A stretch of 64,000 bases of DNA from Ottowia sp. SB7-C50 (GCF_033110285.1 NZ_CP136995.1:558001-622000), one strand, 5' to 3'. Positions 10,389 through 18,201 are shown, counted from the first letter of the stretch. Notes: generated by a model not told the origin, from the sequence alone. Numbers and translations: made by a program.

Positions 10389-11078
10389 TCACTTGTTGCC
10401 GGACATGCCGCCCATGCCGGACATGCCACTCATGCCTTGCTGGCCAGACATGCCGCTCATGCCCGACATGCCGGACATACCGCTCATGCCAGACATGCCG
10501 CTCATACCCGACATGCCGGACATGCCGCTCATGCCGCTCATGCCCGACATGCCGCTCATGCCTTGCTGGCGAGCGCGCTTCTTCTTGTTGGCCTTTTTCT
10601 TCTTGGCAGCGGCCTTGGCCTTGTTGCCCGACATGCCGGACATACCCGACATGCCCTTCTGGCCCGACATGCCGCTCATGCCCGACATGCCTTTCTGGCC
10701 GGACATACCGCTCATGCCGCTCATGCCGGACATGCCACCCATGCCGCTCATGCCCGACATGCCTTGCTGGCCGGACATACCGCTCATGCCAGACATGCCG
10801 CTCATGCCCGACATGCCCGACATGCCGCCCATGCCAGGGTTCTGCTCGCCGGCGGCGGGCTTGTTGCCGCTCATGCCGCTCATGCCCGACATACCGGACA
10901 TGCCGGACATTCCGCTCATGCCAGACATGCCGGACATACCCGACATGCCCTTTTGACCCGACATGCCGGACATGCCAGACATGCCGCTCATGCCGGATTG
11001 CTGCGCCATGGCGGGCAGGGCGAAGCCGAGAGCGGCAGCCATGACCGACAGACCGAGTGCTTTACGAACCAATTTCAT
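10389..11078 (-). CDS. secreted methionine-rich (Met-Ser-Gly)n repeat protein
   Basis: A 229-residue protein. Residues 1-25 are a Sec signal peptide ending ALPAMA. The mature ~204 residues contain 50 Met in strict three-residue spacing as MSG (three are MGG), in blocks of 2-13 triplets separated by QKG, QQG, NK or short linkers. One Lys/Arg/Ala-rich segment (~residues 152-170) interrupts the array. The mature part has no Cys, His or aromatic residue. Ser codons are mixed (AGC, AGT, TCC, TCG, TCT) and Gly codons vary, which argues for protein-level selection rather than fresh DNA slippage. The AAGGAGAT ribosome site decides the start. No family is recognised. Possible roles are a sacrificial methionine oxidant sink (as for MrpX of Azospira) or Cu(I) binding through MxxM motifs. 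Confidence 0.85.
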   Translation of the reverse strand: MKLVRKALGLSVMAAALGFALPAMAQQSGMSGMSGMSGMSGQKGMSGMSGMSGMSGMSGMSGMSGMSGMSGNKPAAGEQNPGMGGMSGMSGMSGMSGMSGMSGQQGMSGMSGMGGMSGMSGMSGMSGQKGMSGMSGMSGQKGMSGMSGMSGNKAKAAAKKKKANKKKRARQQGMSGMSGMSGMSGMSGMSGMSGMSGMSGMSGMSGMSGMSGQQGMSGMSGMGGMSGNK

Positions 11079-11102
11079 GGAGATCTCCTTCAAACAAGTC
11101 AA

Positions 11103-11241
11103 CTAACCACACGGGGCCTAAGCCCCCTATCTGCCTGCCGGCAGTACCGAAGGCGTCGCGTTGCGCGGCGTCCACGATGGGGGTGAGCCGTTGCGCTGCG
11201 CGACGGCTCGAGAAAACGAAAGGCGAAGACCGGCATCCGCG
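11103..11241. other. spacer between the small secreted protein and the Met-rich gene
   Basis: 139 bp without a gene. It contains a short GC hairpin (GGGGC-CTAA-GCCCC, 11114-11127) and an inverted repeat near 11178-11198, but no T-run that would make either a clear terminator. Confidence 0.4.
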
Positions 11242-11586
11242 TTACTTGGCGGGGGCTGCGGGCGACGCGGCACTGGCCGCAGGCGCTGCGGCGCCGGGCG
11301 CCGAGTGCCAGCCGCGCGGGTCGTACGGCGGGGTCATGCCCGGGCCGCGCATGGGCACCCACCAAGCGCCGGTGGCGACGATGGATTCGACGTTGCCGGG
11401 CGGCGTGCCCTCGATGCCGCGCAGGTCGCGCGCCAGCGTCTCGGGGCTCATCGTCTGCTGCGTGATCTGCGGCGCGTTGTCGGGCCGGCGGTCGGAATGC
11501 AGGCCCGCCACAAAGCCAGGTGCCTGTGCCCAACTGGCGCCTGCGGCGGCGGCCAGTGCCAGGGCGATGAGCGAGATCCGTGTCAT
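11242..11586 (-). CDS. small secreted protein of unknown function
   Basis: A 114-residue protein. A signal peptide (TRISLIALALAAAAGASWAQ) covers residues ~2-21. The mature part begins with APGFVAGLHSDRRPDNAP and has a compact conserved-looking centre (ARDLRGIEGTPPGNVESIV, then GAWWVPMRGPGMTPPYDP) and an Ala/Pro-rich tail. I do not recognise a family. It is the first gene after the sigma-54 promoter (ATG ~27 bp from the predicted start site) and precedes the Met-rich gene on the same strand, so it probably belongs to the same periplasmic redox system. The tryptophan pair and the Met/Pro-rich motif might contact a partner protein, but that is a guess. Confidence 0.7.
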   Translation of the reverse strand: MTRISLIALALAAAAGASWAQAPGFVAGLHSDRRPDNAPQITQQTMSPETLARDLRGIEGTPPGNVESIVATGAWWVPMRGPGMTPPYDPRGWHSAPGAAAPAASAASPAAPAK

Positions 11587-11623
11587 GACTGTTCAGCCAT
11601 ATGCTTATTGATGCGAGTCATGA

Positions 11624-11640
11624 AGCAACTTGCTTGCCAA
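11624..11640 (-). promoter_or_regulatory. sigma-54 (-24/-12) promoter
   Basis: Read on the minus strand this is TTGGCAAGCAAGTTGCT: a GG at -24, a GC at -12, exactly 10 bp between them, and TTGCT matching the TTGCW half. The predicted start near 11613 lies ~27 bp upstream of the ATG at 11586. The operon encodes its own sigma-54 activator with an intact GAFTGA loop, which supports the call. Confidence 0.72.
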
Positions 11641-11714
11641 CCCCGGTGCGCCATCGCAAGTGCTTGACGGAAAAGGTAATTCCGTTTTTGGGGTAGTGAG
11701 CGGCACTGTCAGAT

Positions 11715-11770
11715 TGGCAGGTTGCACGCCCCACCGTCCTGCCAAGTTGACATGTCGAAATGGCAGGTTG
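11715..11770. promoter_or_regulatory. three TGGCAGG sites, probable activator-binding region
   Basis: TGGCAGGTTG occurs at 11715-11724 and 11761-11770, with the inverted core CCTGCCA at 11738-11744. The last two form an inverted repeat. The block lies ~75-145 bp upstream of the -24/-12 promoter, where enhancer sites of NtrC-type activators usually sit. It is the likely binding region for the regulator at 932-2294. Confidence 0.5.
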
Positions 11771-11885
11771 TTGCGACACGGCGCCGCGCGGCGACCTCCT
11801 CGCGGTGCGGCGGGGCGGGTCAGCCGCGCGCCGCACGCGCCGCCCGGTGACGTGGCAGGCCGGCGCGCGGCCCGACGAAAGGCGC

Positions 11886-11931
11886 TTGACGAACGCCCCT
11901 GGCTTGCCAAATAATAAGCATACATATTAAT
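11886..11931 (+). promoter_or_regulatory. promoter and AT-rich operator of the gentisate genes
   Basis: TTGACG at 11886-11891 and AATAAT at 11910-11915 are spaced by 18 bp and resemble a sigma-70 promoter. The following AT-rich imperfect palindrome (about 11911-11931, with AATAAGCATA) overlaps the start point and looks like a MarR-type operator. No matching regulator gene lies next to it. Confidence 0.45.
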
Positions 11932-11985
11932 CACGCCTTGGCGGCAACCGTGCACGCCGCCGCGCGTACTTCAAGGAGACAAGCC

Positions 11986-13059
11986 ATGAACCCCATGGAC
12001 GCCGTCAATTCGCTCGGCCACGCCGAAAGCCTGGGCCGGCTGGAAGACCTGCCGCCGGATTACCTGAAGGCCATCAACGACCTGTCCGTCGCGCCGCTGT
12101 GGCCGCAGTTGCGCGGCCTGCTGCCGCGCGGCAAGCCGGCACGCGCCACGCAGCCCTTCGTGTGGCGCTACCAGGACGTGCGCCCGCACCTGCTGCGCGC
12201 CGGCGAGCTGACGCCCATCGAAAAGGCCGAACGTCGCGTGCTGGTGCTGTGCAACCCCGGCCACGGGCTGGACAGGCTGGTCGCCACGCCCACCATCTAC
12301 GTCGGCCTGCAGCTCATCCTGCCCGGCGAGGTGGCGCCCAACCACCGCCACACGCCGACGGCGGTGCGCTTCGTGATCGAGGGCAACGGCGGCTTCACCA
12401 CCGTGGACGGCGAAAAGTGCCCGATGGAAAAGGGCGACCTGATCCTGACGCCCGCCGGCCTGTGGCACGAGCACGGCCATGAAGGCACCGGCCCCGTGGT
12501 GTGGCTGGACGCGCTGGACCTGCCCATGATCTACGCCATGGAAGCCAGCTACGCCATCGAAGGCCCGTCGCAGACCGTGCGGCCGGACCTGGATGCGTCG
12601 CAGAACAAATACCGCCGCGCCGGCCTGGTGCCTTACGCGTCGCTGGGGCGCGCCTCGCGGCCGCGCTATCCGCAGATCCGCTTTCCGTGGAAGGACGTGC
12701 GCGAGGCGCTGGGCGCGCTGGCCACCGTGACGCCGCGCGACGACGCGGTGCAGCTGGCCTACGTCAACCCCGAGACCGGCGCGCCCTGCCTGCCCACGCT
12801 GGGCTTTTCGGCGCAGCAACTGCGCGCGGGGCAGGACGTGGCGCCGCGCAAGCGCTCGGCCAGCAGCGTGATCCACGTGATCGAAGGGCAGGGCGAATCC
12901 GTCATCGACGGCGTATCGCTGAAATGGCAGGAAGGTGACACACTGGCGATTCCGACGCACGCCGACGTCACGCACCGTGCCACGGGCCGGGACGCCTACC
13001 TGTTCCACGTGGACGACGCGCCGATGCAGCGCGCGCTCGGGTTCTACGAAGACTTTTAA
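11986..13059 (+). CDS. gentisate 1,2-dioxygenase
   Basis: A 357-residue bicupin. The first cupin carries the iron-binding motif [17 protein letters not shown] (~residues 105-122) and HEHGH a little later; the second cupin (residues ~250-345) is degenerate. It opens the ring of gentisate (2,5-dihydroxybenzoate) with O2 and Fe(II) to give maleylpyruvate. The start is the ATG behind AAGGAGA at 11973-11979; an upstream in-frame ATG at 11938 has no ribosome site. It is the first gene of the gentisate operon, followed by a fumarylpyruvate hydrolase and a 3-hydroxybenzoate 6-hydroxylase. Salicylate 1,2-dioxygenase is a related alternative, but the neighbours favour gentisate. Confidence 0.87.
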   Translation: MNPMDAVNSLGHAESLGRLEDLPPDYLKAINDLSVAPLWPQLRGLLPRGKPARATQPFVWRYQDVRPHLLRAGELTPIEKAERRVLVLCNPGHGLDRLVATPTIYVGLQLILPGEVAPNHRHTPTAVRFVIEGNGGFTTVDGEKCPMEKGDLILTPAGLWHEHGHEGTGPVVWLDALDLPMIYAMEASYAIEGPSQTVRPDLDASQNKYRRAGLVPYASLGRASRPRYPQIRFPWKDVREALGALATVTPRDDAVQLAYVNPETGAPCLPTLGFSAQQLRAGQDVAPRKRSASSVIHVIEGQGESVIDGVSLKWQEGDTLAIPTHADVTHRATGRDAYLFHVDDAPMQRALGFYEDF

Positions 13060-13060
13060 C

Positions 13061-13109
13061 CGCCAACGCTCGCCAACAAAGCGCAAGCAGCTATCAAGAA
13101 AAGAGCAAA
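13061..13109 (+). repeat. copy of the dispersed AGCTAT motif
   Basis: The gap before the hydrolase gene holds AAGCGCAAGCAGCTATCAAG followed by AAAAGAGCAAAGAG, one of more than ten copies of this motif in the window. The final part doubles as the upstream region of the start at 13113. Confidence 0.6.
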
Positions 13110-13112
13110 GAG

Positions 13113-13811
13113 ATGACCCAGTACGTTTTTCCGCCCGCCCCGCAAGCCGCCGTGCCCGTGCGCGGCAGCCAGCAGCAATACGCCGTCACGCGCATCTTCT
13201 GCGTCGGCCGCAACTACGCCGCGCACGCGCGTGAAATGGGCTTCGATCCCGACCGCGAGCCGCCGTTCTACTTCAACAAGACGCCCATCGACCTGGTGCT
13301 GACCGGCGCCACCATTCCGTTTCCGCTCGGCACGCAGAACTACCACTACGAGATGGAACTGGTCATCGCGCTGGGCAAGCCGGCCTTCCGCGTGCCGGTG
13401 GAGCAGGCGCTGGACTGCGTGTGGGGCTACGCCTGCGGGCTGGACATGACGCGGCGCGACCTGCAGATCAAGTCGCGCGAAATGGGCCGGCCGTGGGACT
13501 TCGGCAAGGACTTCGAGAACAGCGCCGTCATCAGCCCGCTGGTGCCGGCCAGCGAAATCGGCCATGTAAAGGCCGGCAACATCCAGCTCAGCGTCAATGG
13601 CACGGTCAAGCAGAACGCCGACCTGAAAGACCTGATCTGGAGCGTGCCCGAGATCGTCTCCAACCTGTCGGAGTACTACCACCTGCAGCCGGGTGACCTG
13701 ATCTACACCGGCACGCCCGAAGGCGTGGGCGCGGTGCAGCCGGGCGACAAGATCACCGGCAAGATCGACGGCGTGGGCGAGATCGCGCTGACGCTGGGGC
13801 AGCCGGAGTAA
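13113..13811 (+). CDS. fumarylpyruvate hydrolase (FAH family)
   Basis: A 232-residue FAH-superfamily enzyme. RIFCVGRNYAAHAREMG (~residue 28) is the family entry motif. The metal-binding acids are in YHYEMELVIAL (~E72, E74) and GYACGLDMTRRD (~D104). Near the C-terminus GDLIYTGTPEGVG is the substrate loop. It would cleave fumarylpyruvate to fumarate and pyruvate, the last step of the gentisate pathway (NagK-like). It is 53 bp after the dioxygenase gene on the same strand. No maleylpyruvate isomerase lies in this cluster, so isomerisation is either encoded elsewhere or bypassed by direct maleylpyruvate hydrolysis. Confidence 0.88.
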   Translation: MTQYVFPPAPQAAVPVRGSQQQYAVTRIFCVGRNYAAHAREMGFDPDREPPFYFNKTPIDLVLTGATIPFPLGTQNYHYEMELVIALGKPAFRVPVEQALDCVWGYACGLDMTRRDLQIKSREMGRPWDFGKDFENSAVISPLVPASEIGHVKAGNIQLSVNGTVKQNADLKDLIWSVPEIVSNLSEYYHLQPGDLIYTGTPEGVGAVQPGDKITGKIDGVGEIALTLGQPE

Positions 13812-13832
13812 GGCCGTCGAACAGCCAAGCAA

Positions 13833-13936
13833 CCGGACGCGAAGGACGCCAAGGTTCCGCGAAGGACGCGAAAAAGACATTCAAGATGAATTCATTTCGC
13901 GACCTTCGCGGGTTTTCGCGTCCTTCGCGTCCGGTA
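13833..13936. repeat. dispersed inverted-repeat element, GCGTCCTTCGCG family, copy 1
   Basis: The outer arms CCGGACGCGAAGGACGC and the complementary GCGTCCTTCGCGTCCGG bound ~100 bp with further internal CGAAGGACGCG units. Related copies are at 22427-22577 and 28115-28321. It fills the gap between the hydrolase and hydroxylase genes and could fold into a long hairpin in mRNA. Confidence 0.8.
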
Positions 13937-13965
13937 TTCGTTGTGGTGGGTCAAATTCGCCTCTG

Positions 13966-14016
13966 ACGCTTGTCCAGTATGCGCAAGCAGCTATCTAAAC
14001 AAGAGCAACTACAGGA
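13966..14016 (+). repeat. copy of the dispersed AGCTAT motif
   Basis: GACGCTTGTCC, then GCGCAAGCAGCTATCTAAAC and AAGAGCAAC, directly before the ribosome site (AGGAGA) of the hydroxylase gene. It has the same layout as the copies at 13061 and 44098. Confidence 0.6.
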
Positions 14017-14022
14017 GACATC

Positions 14023-15240
14023 ATGAGCAAACCACAGCACATGCTGGTGGTCGGCGGCGGCATCGGCGGCCTGGCCGCGGCGCTGGCCCTGGCCAAGCAG
14101 GGCGTGCGCGTCACGCTGCTGGAGCAGGCGGCCGAGATCGGCGAGATCGGCGCCGGCATCCAGCTGGGCCCCAATGCCTTTGCCGCGCTCGACGCGCTGG
14201 GCGTGGGCGAGAACGCCCGCAAGCGCGCCGTGTTCACCGACGAACTGATCATGATGGACGCGGTCGATGCGTCGGTGGTTGGACGCTTTGCGGTCGGCGA
14301 GGCGTTTCGCCAGCGCTTTGGCGGCCCGTATGCGGTGATCCACCGCGCCGACATCCACACCTCCATCCTCGAAGGCGTGCAGCAGTCGAACCTCATCAGC
14401 TTCCAGACCTCAACCAAGGTGGTGAAGATCGAGCAGGACGCGCACGGCGTCACCGCCACCGACCAGAACGGCGCCACCTACACGGCCGACGCCATGGTCG
14501 CCGCCGACGGCGTGCGCTCAGTCGCCCGCGAAACCTTTTTTGGCGATGCACCGCGCGTGTCGGGCCACGTGGTCTACCGCGCCGTGGTGCCGGTGGCCGA
14601 CATGCCGGCCGATCTGCGCGTCAACGCGCCCGTGGTCTGGGCCGGCCCCAACTGCCACCTGGTGCACTACCCGCTGCGCGGCGCCACCGAATACAACCTG
14701 GTCGTCACCTTTCACAGCCGGCACGAAGAAGAATGGAGCGTGACCGACGGCAGCAAGGAAGAAGTGCTGAGCTACTTCCAGGGCATCCACCCGCGCCCCC
14801 GCCAGTTGCTGGAATGCCCCAAGAGCTGGCGCCGCTGGGCCACGGCCGACCGCAATCCCATTCCGCGCTGGACAGTGGGCCGCGTCACCCTGCTGGGCGA
14901 CGCCGCGCACGGCATGCTGCAGTACCTGGCGCAAGGCGCGTGCATGGCCATCGAAGACGCCGTGACGCTGGGCGAGGCGCTGAAGGCGTGCGACATGGAT
15001 GTCGAGCGCGCCTTCCAGCTGTACGAAGAAAGCCGCATCCCGCGCACCGCGCGCGTGGTGCTGTCGGCGCGCGAAATGGGGCGCCTGTACCACGCCCAGG
15101 GCGTGGAGCGCCTGGTGCGCAACCAGCTGTGGGAAGGCCGCACGCCCGAGCGCTTTTACGATGCGCTGGAATGGCTGTACGGCTGGCGCGCCGAGAAGGC
15201 GCTGGCGCAGCCGCGGCAAACCGATGCGCTCATCGTTTGA
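14023..15240 (+). CDS. 3-hydroxybenzoate 6-monooxygenase
   Basis: A 405-residue flavoprotein hydroxylase. The N-terminal FAD-binding Rossmann motif is VVGGGIGGLAAALALA (~residues 9-24), the DG fingerprint is AADGVRSVAR (~165) and the second FAD motif is GRVTLLGDAAHGM (~290). It would use NADH and O2 to convert 3-hydroxybenzoate to gentisate, which feeds the dioxygenase at 11986. A salicylate 5- or 1-hydroxylase role is possible for this family, but the gentisate genes upstream favour the 3-hydroxybenzoate reaction. The Bug receptor downstream may serve uptake of the aromatic acid. Confidence 0.85.
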   Translation: MSKPQHMLVVGGGIGGLAAALALAKQGVRVTLLEQAAEIGEIGAGIQLGPNAFAALDALGVGENARKRAVFTDELIMMDAVDASVVGRFAVGEAFRQRFGGPYAVIHRADIHTSILEGVQQSNLISFQTSTKVVKIEQDAHGVTATDQNGATYTADAMVAADGVRSVARETFFGDAPRVSGHVVYRAVVPVADMPADLRVNAPVVWAGPNCHLVHYPLRGATEYNLVVTFHSRHEEEWSVTDGSKEEVLSYFQGIHPRPRQLLECPKSWRRWATADRNPIPRWTVGRVTLLGDAAHGMLQYLAQGACMAIEDAVTLGEALKACDMDVERAFQLYEESRIPRTARVVLSAREMGRLYHAQGVERLVRNQLWEGRTPERFYDALEWLYGWRAEKALAQPRQTDALIV

Positions 15241-15280
15241 TAGCTGCCGGCGCTTGATTGGCAAGCGCTTCAGGCCATTT
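15237..15280 (-). repeat. copy of the dispersed AGCTAT motif (reverse orientation)
   Basis: On the minus strand this reads CAAGCGCCGGCAGCTATCAA, preceded by an extra AAGCGCTTG. It starts at the stop codon of the hydroxylase gene and occupies most of the gap to the receptor gene. Confidence 0.55.
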
Positions 15281-15343
15281 TCATTCGTATTCAACGCAGC
15301 GCACCTGGGTGTGCTGCGTCACCACTTTCTGGGAAACCACCGC

Positions 15344-16336
15344 ATGACCCGCTTCACCCCACCGCGCCGCACCGCCCTGGCCCTGCTGGCCGCCACCGCC
15401 CTGTGCGCCGCCGCGCCCGCGCTGGCGCAAAGCGACTTCCCGACCAAGCCCGTCAACATCTTCACCCCCTTCCCGCCCGGCAGCGGGCCCGATGCGCTGC
15501 TGCGCGCCATCACCGACAAGCTCAGCACGCTGTGGAAGCAGCCGGTGCTGGTGCAAAACCGCCCCGGCGCCGGCGGCTTCGTCGTGTTCGAGGCCACGCG
15601 CCGCCAGCCGGCCGACGGCTACACGCTGGTACAGCTCGACAGCGAGCAACTGGTCGCGCTGCCGCTGCTCTACAAATCGCGCAACTTCCAGACGCTGCAG
15701 GTGTACGACCCGGTGGCCTCGCTCTACAACACGCCGTTCATCGTCACCGTGCCGGTCAACTCGCCGTGGAAGAGCGTGGGCGACCTGGTCAGCGCCGCCA
15801 AGGCGCAGCCTGGCAAGGTCAACTATGGCTCGTGGGGCATCGGCAGCCCGGGCCACCTGGGCGGCGAGCAGCTGGAGCTGGGCAGCGGCATCGAGATGCA
15901 GCACATTCCGTTCAAGGATTCGGGCCAGATGTTCACCGCGCTGGCCGGCAACGAAATCGCCTGGGCGCTGGGCACCATCCCGTCCAGCCAGGGCGTGTAC
16001 AAGGCGAACAAGGTGCGCTACCTGGGCGTGGCCACCCCCAAGCGCATCCCGCAAATGCCCGACCTGCCCACCGTGGCCGAGGCCGGCGGCCCCAAGGACT
16101 TCGCGCAAAGCTCCTTCGTCGTGCTGGCCGCGCCCAAGGGCATCGCCCCCGCCGTGCGCAGCAAGATCGCGCAGGACGTGGCCAAGGTCATGCAAGATGC
16201 CGACATCAAGGCGCGCATGGACACCTTCGCGTTTGAGTACATCAACTGGTCGCCGGATGAGATCGTGAAGCAGGCACGCGGCAAGGGCCAGATGTACCAG
16301 AAGCTGATCGAGCGCAAGAACATCACGCTGGACTGA
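15344..16336 (+). CDS. Bug/TctC-family tripartite tricarboxylate transporter receptor
   Basis: A 330-residue periplasmic binding protein with a signal peptide ending PALAQ (~residue 26). The family pattern is clear: FPTKPVNIFTPFPPGSGPD near the start, VLVQNRPGAGGFV (~residue 65-78) and a late LPTVAEAG. Receptors of this family bind organic acids and deliver them to TctAB membrane proteins, which are not in this window. Orphan receptors of this kind are very numerous in Burkholderiales. Its place behind the hydroxylase gene suggests an aromatic acid ligand such as 3-hydroxybenzoate. The start was chosen to give the signal peptide. Confidence 0.87.
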   Translation: MTRFTPPRRTALALLAATALCAAAPALAQSDFPTKPVNIFTPFPPGSGPDALLRAITDKLSTLWKQPVLVQNRPGAGGFVVFEATRRQPADGYTLVQLDSEQLVALPLLYKSRNFQTLQVYDPVASLYNTPFIVTVPVNSPWKSVGDLVSAAKAQPGKVNYGSWGIGSPGHLGGEQLELGSGIEMQHIPFKDSGQMFTALAGNEIAWALGTIPSSQGVYKANKVRYLGVATPKRIPQMPDLPTVAEAGGPKDFAQSSFVVLAAPKGIAPAVRSKIAQDVAKVMQDADIKARMDTFAFEYINWSPDEIVKQARGKGQMYQKLIERKNITLD

Positions 16337-16366
16337 CGCCGGTGGGCGGCTCTCTAGAATCGCCCC

Positions 16367-17215
16367 ATGTCCGACCGCCTTGCCGTCCTGCCGCAGTACC
16401 TGCTGCCCAAAACGCTTCTGACCCAGTGGGCCGGCCGCTTTGCCAGCGCCAAGCTGGGCGACGCCACCCACGCCGTCATCCGCCGCTTTGTGGCGCGCTA
16501 CGGCGTCGACATGAGCGAAGCGGCCGACCCGCGCATCGAAAGCTACGCCAGCTTCAACGACTTCTTCACCCGCGCGCTGCGCGAAGGCGCGCGGCCGCTG
16601 GCCGATGCGGACTACGTGTGCCCGGTCGACGGCGCGATCAGCCAGTTCGGCGCCATCGAGCGCGACCAGATCTTCCAGGCCAAGGGTCATGCGTACAGCA
16701 CGCGCGCGCTGCTGGCGGGCGATGCGGCACTGGCGGCCGAATTCGAGAACGGCCAGTTCGCCACCATCTACCTTTCTCCTAAGGACTACCACCGCATCCA
16801 CATGCCCTGCGCCGGCCGCCTGCAGCGAATGGTCTACGTGCCGGGCGATCTGTTCAGCGTCAACCCGACCACCGCGCGCGGCGTGCCTGGCCTGTTCGCG
16901 CGCAACGAGCGCGTGGTCTGCGTGTTCGACACCGCGCGCGGCCCCTTCGTGCTCGTGCTGGTGGGCGCCACCATCGTCGGCAGCATGGCGACCGTGTGGC
17001 ACGGCGTCGTCAACCCGCCGCGCCCGGGCGAGATCAAGCGCTGGGACTACGCGGACAAGCCGGTTGAGTTGGCCAAGGGCGCCGAAATGGGCCGCTTTCT
17101 GCTCGGCTCTACCGTGGTGCTGCTGTGGCCCAAGGGCACGCTCAAGTTCAACCCCGATTGGGCGCCCGGCGGCGCCGTGCGCATGGGGCAGGCGATGGGG
17201 AAGGCGTTGGGTTAG
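16367..17215 (+). CDS. psd: phosphatidylserine decarboxylase proenzyme
   Basis: A 282-residue enzyme that decarboxylates phosphatidylserine to phosphatidylethanolamine at the membrane. The self-cleavage motif FLLGSTVVLL (~residue 243) supplies the Ser that becomes the pyruvoyl group. Upstream signatures are YASFNDFFTRALR (~residue 62-74), VCPVDGAISQFG (~85), SPKDYHRIHMPCAG (~140) and FARNERVVCVF (~175). The length and motif order are those of the bacterial proenzyme. It is 30 bp from the receptor gene but has no functional link to it; being a housekeeping gene it probably marks the end of the aromatic cluster. Confidence 0.93.
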   Translation: MSDRLAVLPQYLLPKTLLTQWAGRFASAKLGDATHAVIRRFVARYGVDMSEAADPRIESYASFNDFFTRALREGARPLADADYVCPVDGAISQFGAIERDQIFQAKGHAYSTRALLAGDAALAAEFENGQFATIYLSPKDYHRIHMPCAGRLQRMVYVPGDLFSVNPTTARGVPGLFARNERVVCVFDTARGPFVLVLVGATIVGSMATVWHGVVNPPRPGEIKRWDYADKPVELAKGAEMGRFLLGSTVVLLWPKGTLKFNPDWAPGGAVRMGQAMGKALG

Positions 17216-17548
17216 TTAAAGAAAATCGAGTGGTTCCACACGTCTGGTGTGCGCAGCCAGCTATCAAAATTGTAGTTATCGCCGTAACCGACGTGAGCGC
17301 ATGAGTTGCCGGTGGTGCTGCCTGCGACTGCCCGGGGCGGGGGCAGTGCGTCCATCGCAACTCGGCCTCTGTGGCATCCATCGCCGCCCAAACTCGCAGC
17401 TGCGCCGCTTGCACCCCGCGCCACAAGCGGCTGCTTGTCTGCGTTGCAGTGATCTCCACGCGCTCGCCCAGCATTGGCGTCGAGACCACTGCATCATCGA
17501 AGACCAAGTTCTTTCATGGCCGCATCGTTGTAACGATTGCGTGAGTAA
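17216..17548. other. non-coding or degenerate stretch after psd
   Basis: No gene is called with confidence. An AGCTATCAAAA motif copy is at about 17260. A minus-strand open frame (17424-17212, 70 codons) ends in a protein-like segment with YGDNYNFDSWLRTPDVWNHS, but it has no ribosome site and its first half looks random. It may be the remnant of a lost gene. Confidence 0.4.
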
Positions 17549-17549
17549 A

Positions 17550-17566
17550 CTAGAGTATTGCTCTAG
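17550..17566. promoter_or_regulatory. TetR-type operator (CTAGAG palindrome)
   Basis: The perfect inverted repeat CTAGAG-TATTG-CTCTAG lies 30 bp before the TetR start at 17596. Its position suggests autoregulation of the TetR/amidohydrolase pair. Confidence 0.6.
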
Positions 17567-17595
17567 AGTGTGGCTCCATTTCCTTCTTCGAGATC

Positions 17596-18201
17596 ATGCC
17601 CTCCGATTCACGCCAGGCCATCCTGGACGCCGCCATTGACGCGTTTGACGCGCGTGGATTCGACCGCGTGTCCATTGCGCAGATACGCGAGGCTGCGGAT
17701 GTGTCGAACGGGAGCTTTTTCCACTTCTTCGCGTCGAAGGAAGCCCTCGCCGCCGCACTATTCATCCAAGCGCTGCACGACTATCACGCGGCGATGACCG
17801 ATGGGCTTGGTCCAGCGCTGTCTGCCGCCGATGGCATTGCGCTTTTGGTTGAGCACCATGTTGACTGGGTGGTTGCATATCGGCGCGAGGCGAGATTTCT
17901 CTTCGAGCAGGTGCGCGCCGACTGGCTGCTCACGATTCGCGACGCGCAGGAAGAGAGCAACGAGTCATTCCGTGTCGCCATAGAGAGCTGGCGTCGGCCC
18001 CTGGTTGACAGCGGTCGGCTCCTGCCAGTGCCAGCGCCTATCTTCGTGGCGCAACTCATCGGCCCGGCTCAGATTTTCTGTCGAGCGTGGTTGTCTGGCC
18101 GCCATTCACAAAGTCCCGCAGAACACGCCGCCTTGCTTGTCGAGTGCGCCTGCCGTGCTTTGCTTCCTACTCCACCCGGTTCAAGAAAGGACTCACGATG
18201 A
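17596..18201 (+). CDS. TetR-family transcriptional regulator
   Basis: A 201-residue repressor. The N-terminal helix-turn-helix is typical: AILDAAIDAFDARGFDRVSI, then IREAADVSNGSFFHFFASKE (~residues 10-50). The C-terminal ligand-binding part is divergent. The stop overlaps the amidohydrolase start (ATGA), so the two are co-transcribed and the amidohydrolase is probably its regulated gene. Base composition is visibly less GC-rich than the flanks, which suggests recent acquisition with its partner. The inducer is unknown. Confidence 0.88.
   Translation: MPSDSRQAILDAAIDAFDARGFDRVSIAQIREAADVSNGSFFHFFASKEALAAALFIQALHDYHAAMTDGLGPALSAADGIALLVEHHVDWVVAYRREARFLFEQVRADWLLTIRDAQEESNESFRVAIESWRRPLVDSGRLLPVPAPIFVAQLIGPAQIFCRAWLSGRHSQSPAEHAALLVECACRALLPTPPGSRKDSR

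Noticed and set aside
9739..10956. Long plus-strand frame rich in Met-Pro-Asp-Met across the Met-rich gene
   Set aside because: It is the antisense of the MSG array. The minus frame has a signal peptide, a ribosome site and operon context; the plus frame has none.
10389..11000. Tandem DNA repeats resembling a CRISPR array or microsatellite
   Set aside because: The unit is 9 bp and keeps the protein triplet while codons vary. There are no spacers or cas genes.
17212..17424. 70-codon minus-strand frame with a protein-like C-terminus
   Set aside because: No start signal, no family, and half of it looks random. At most a gene remnant.
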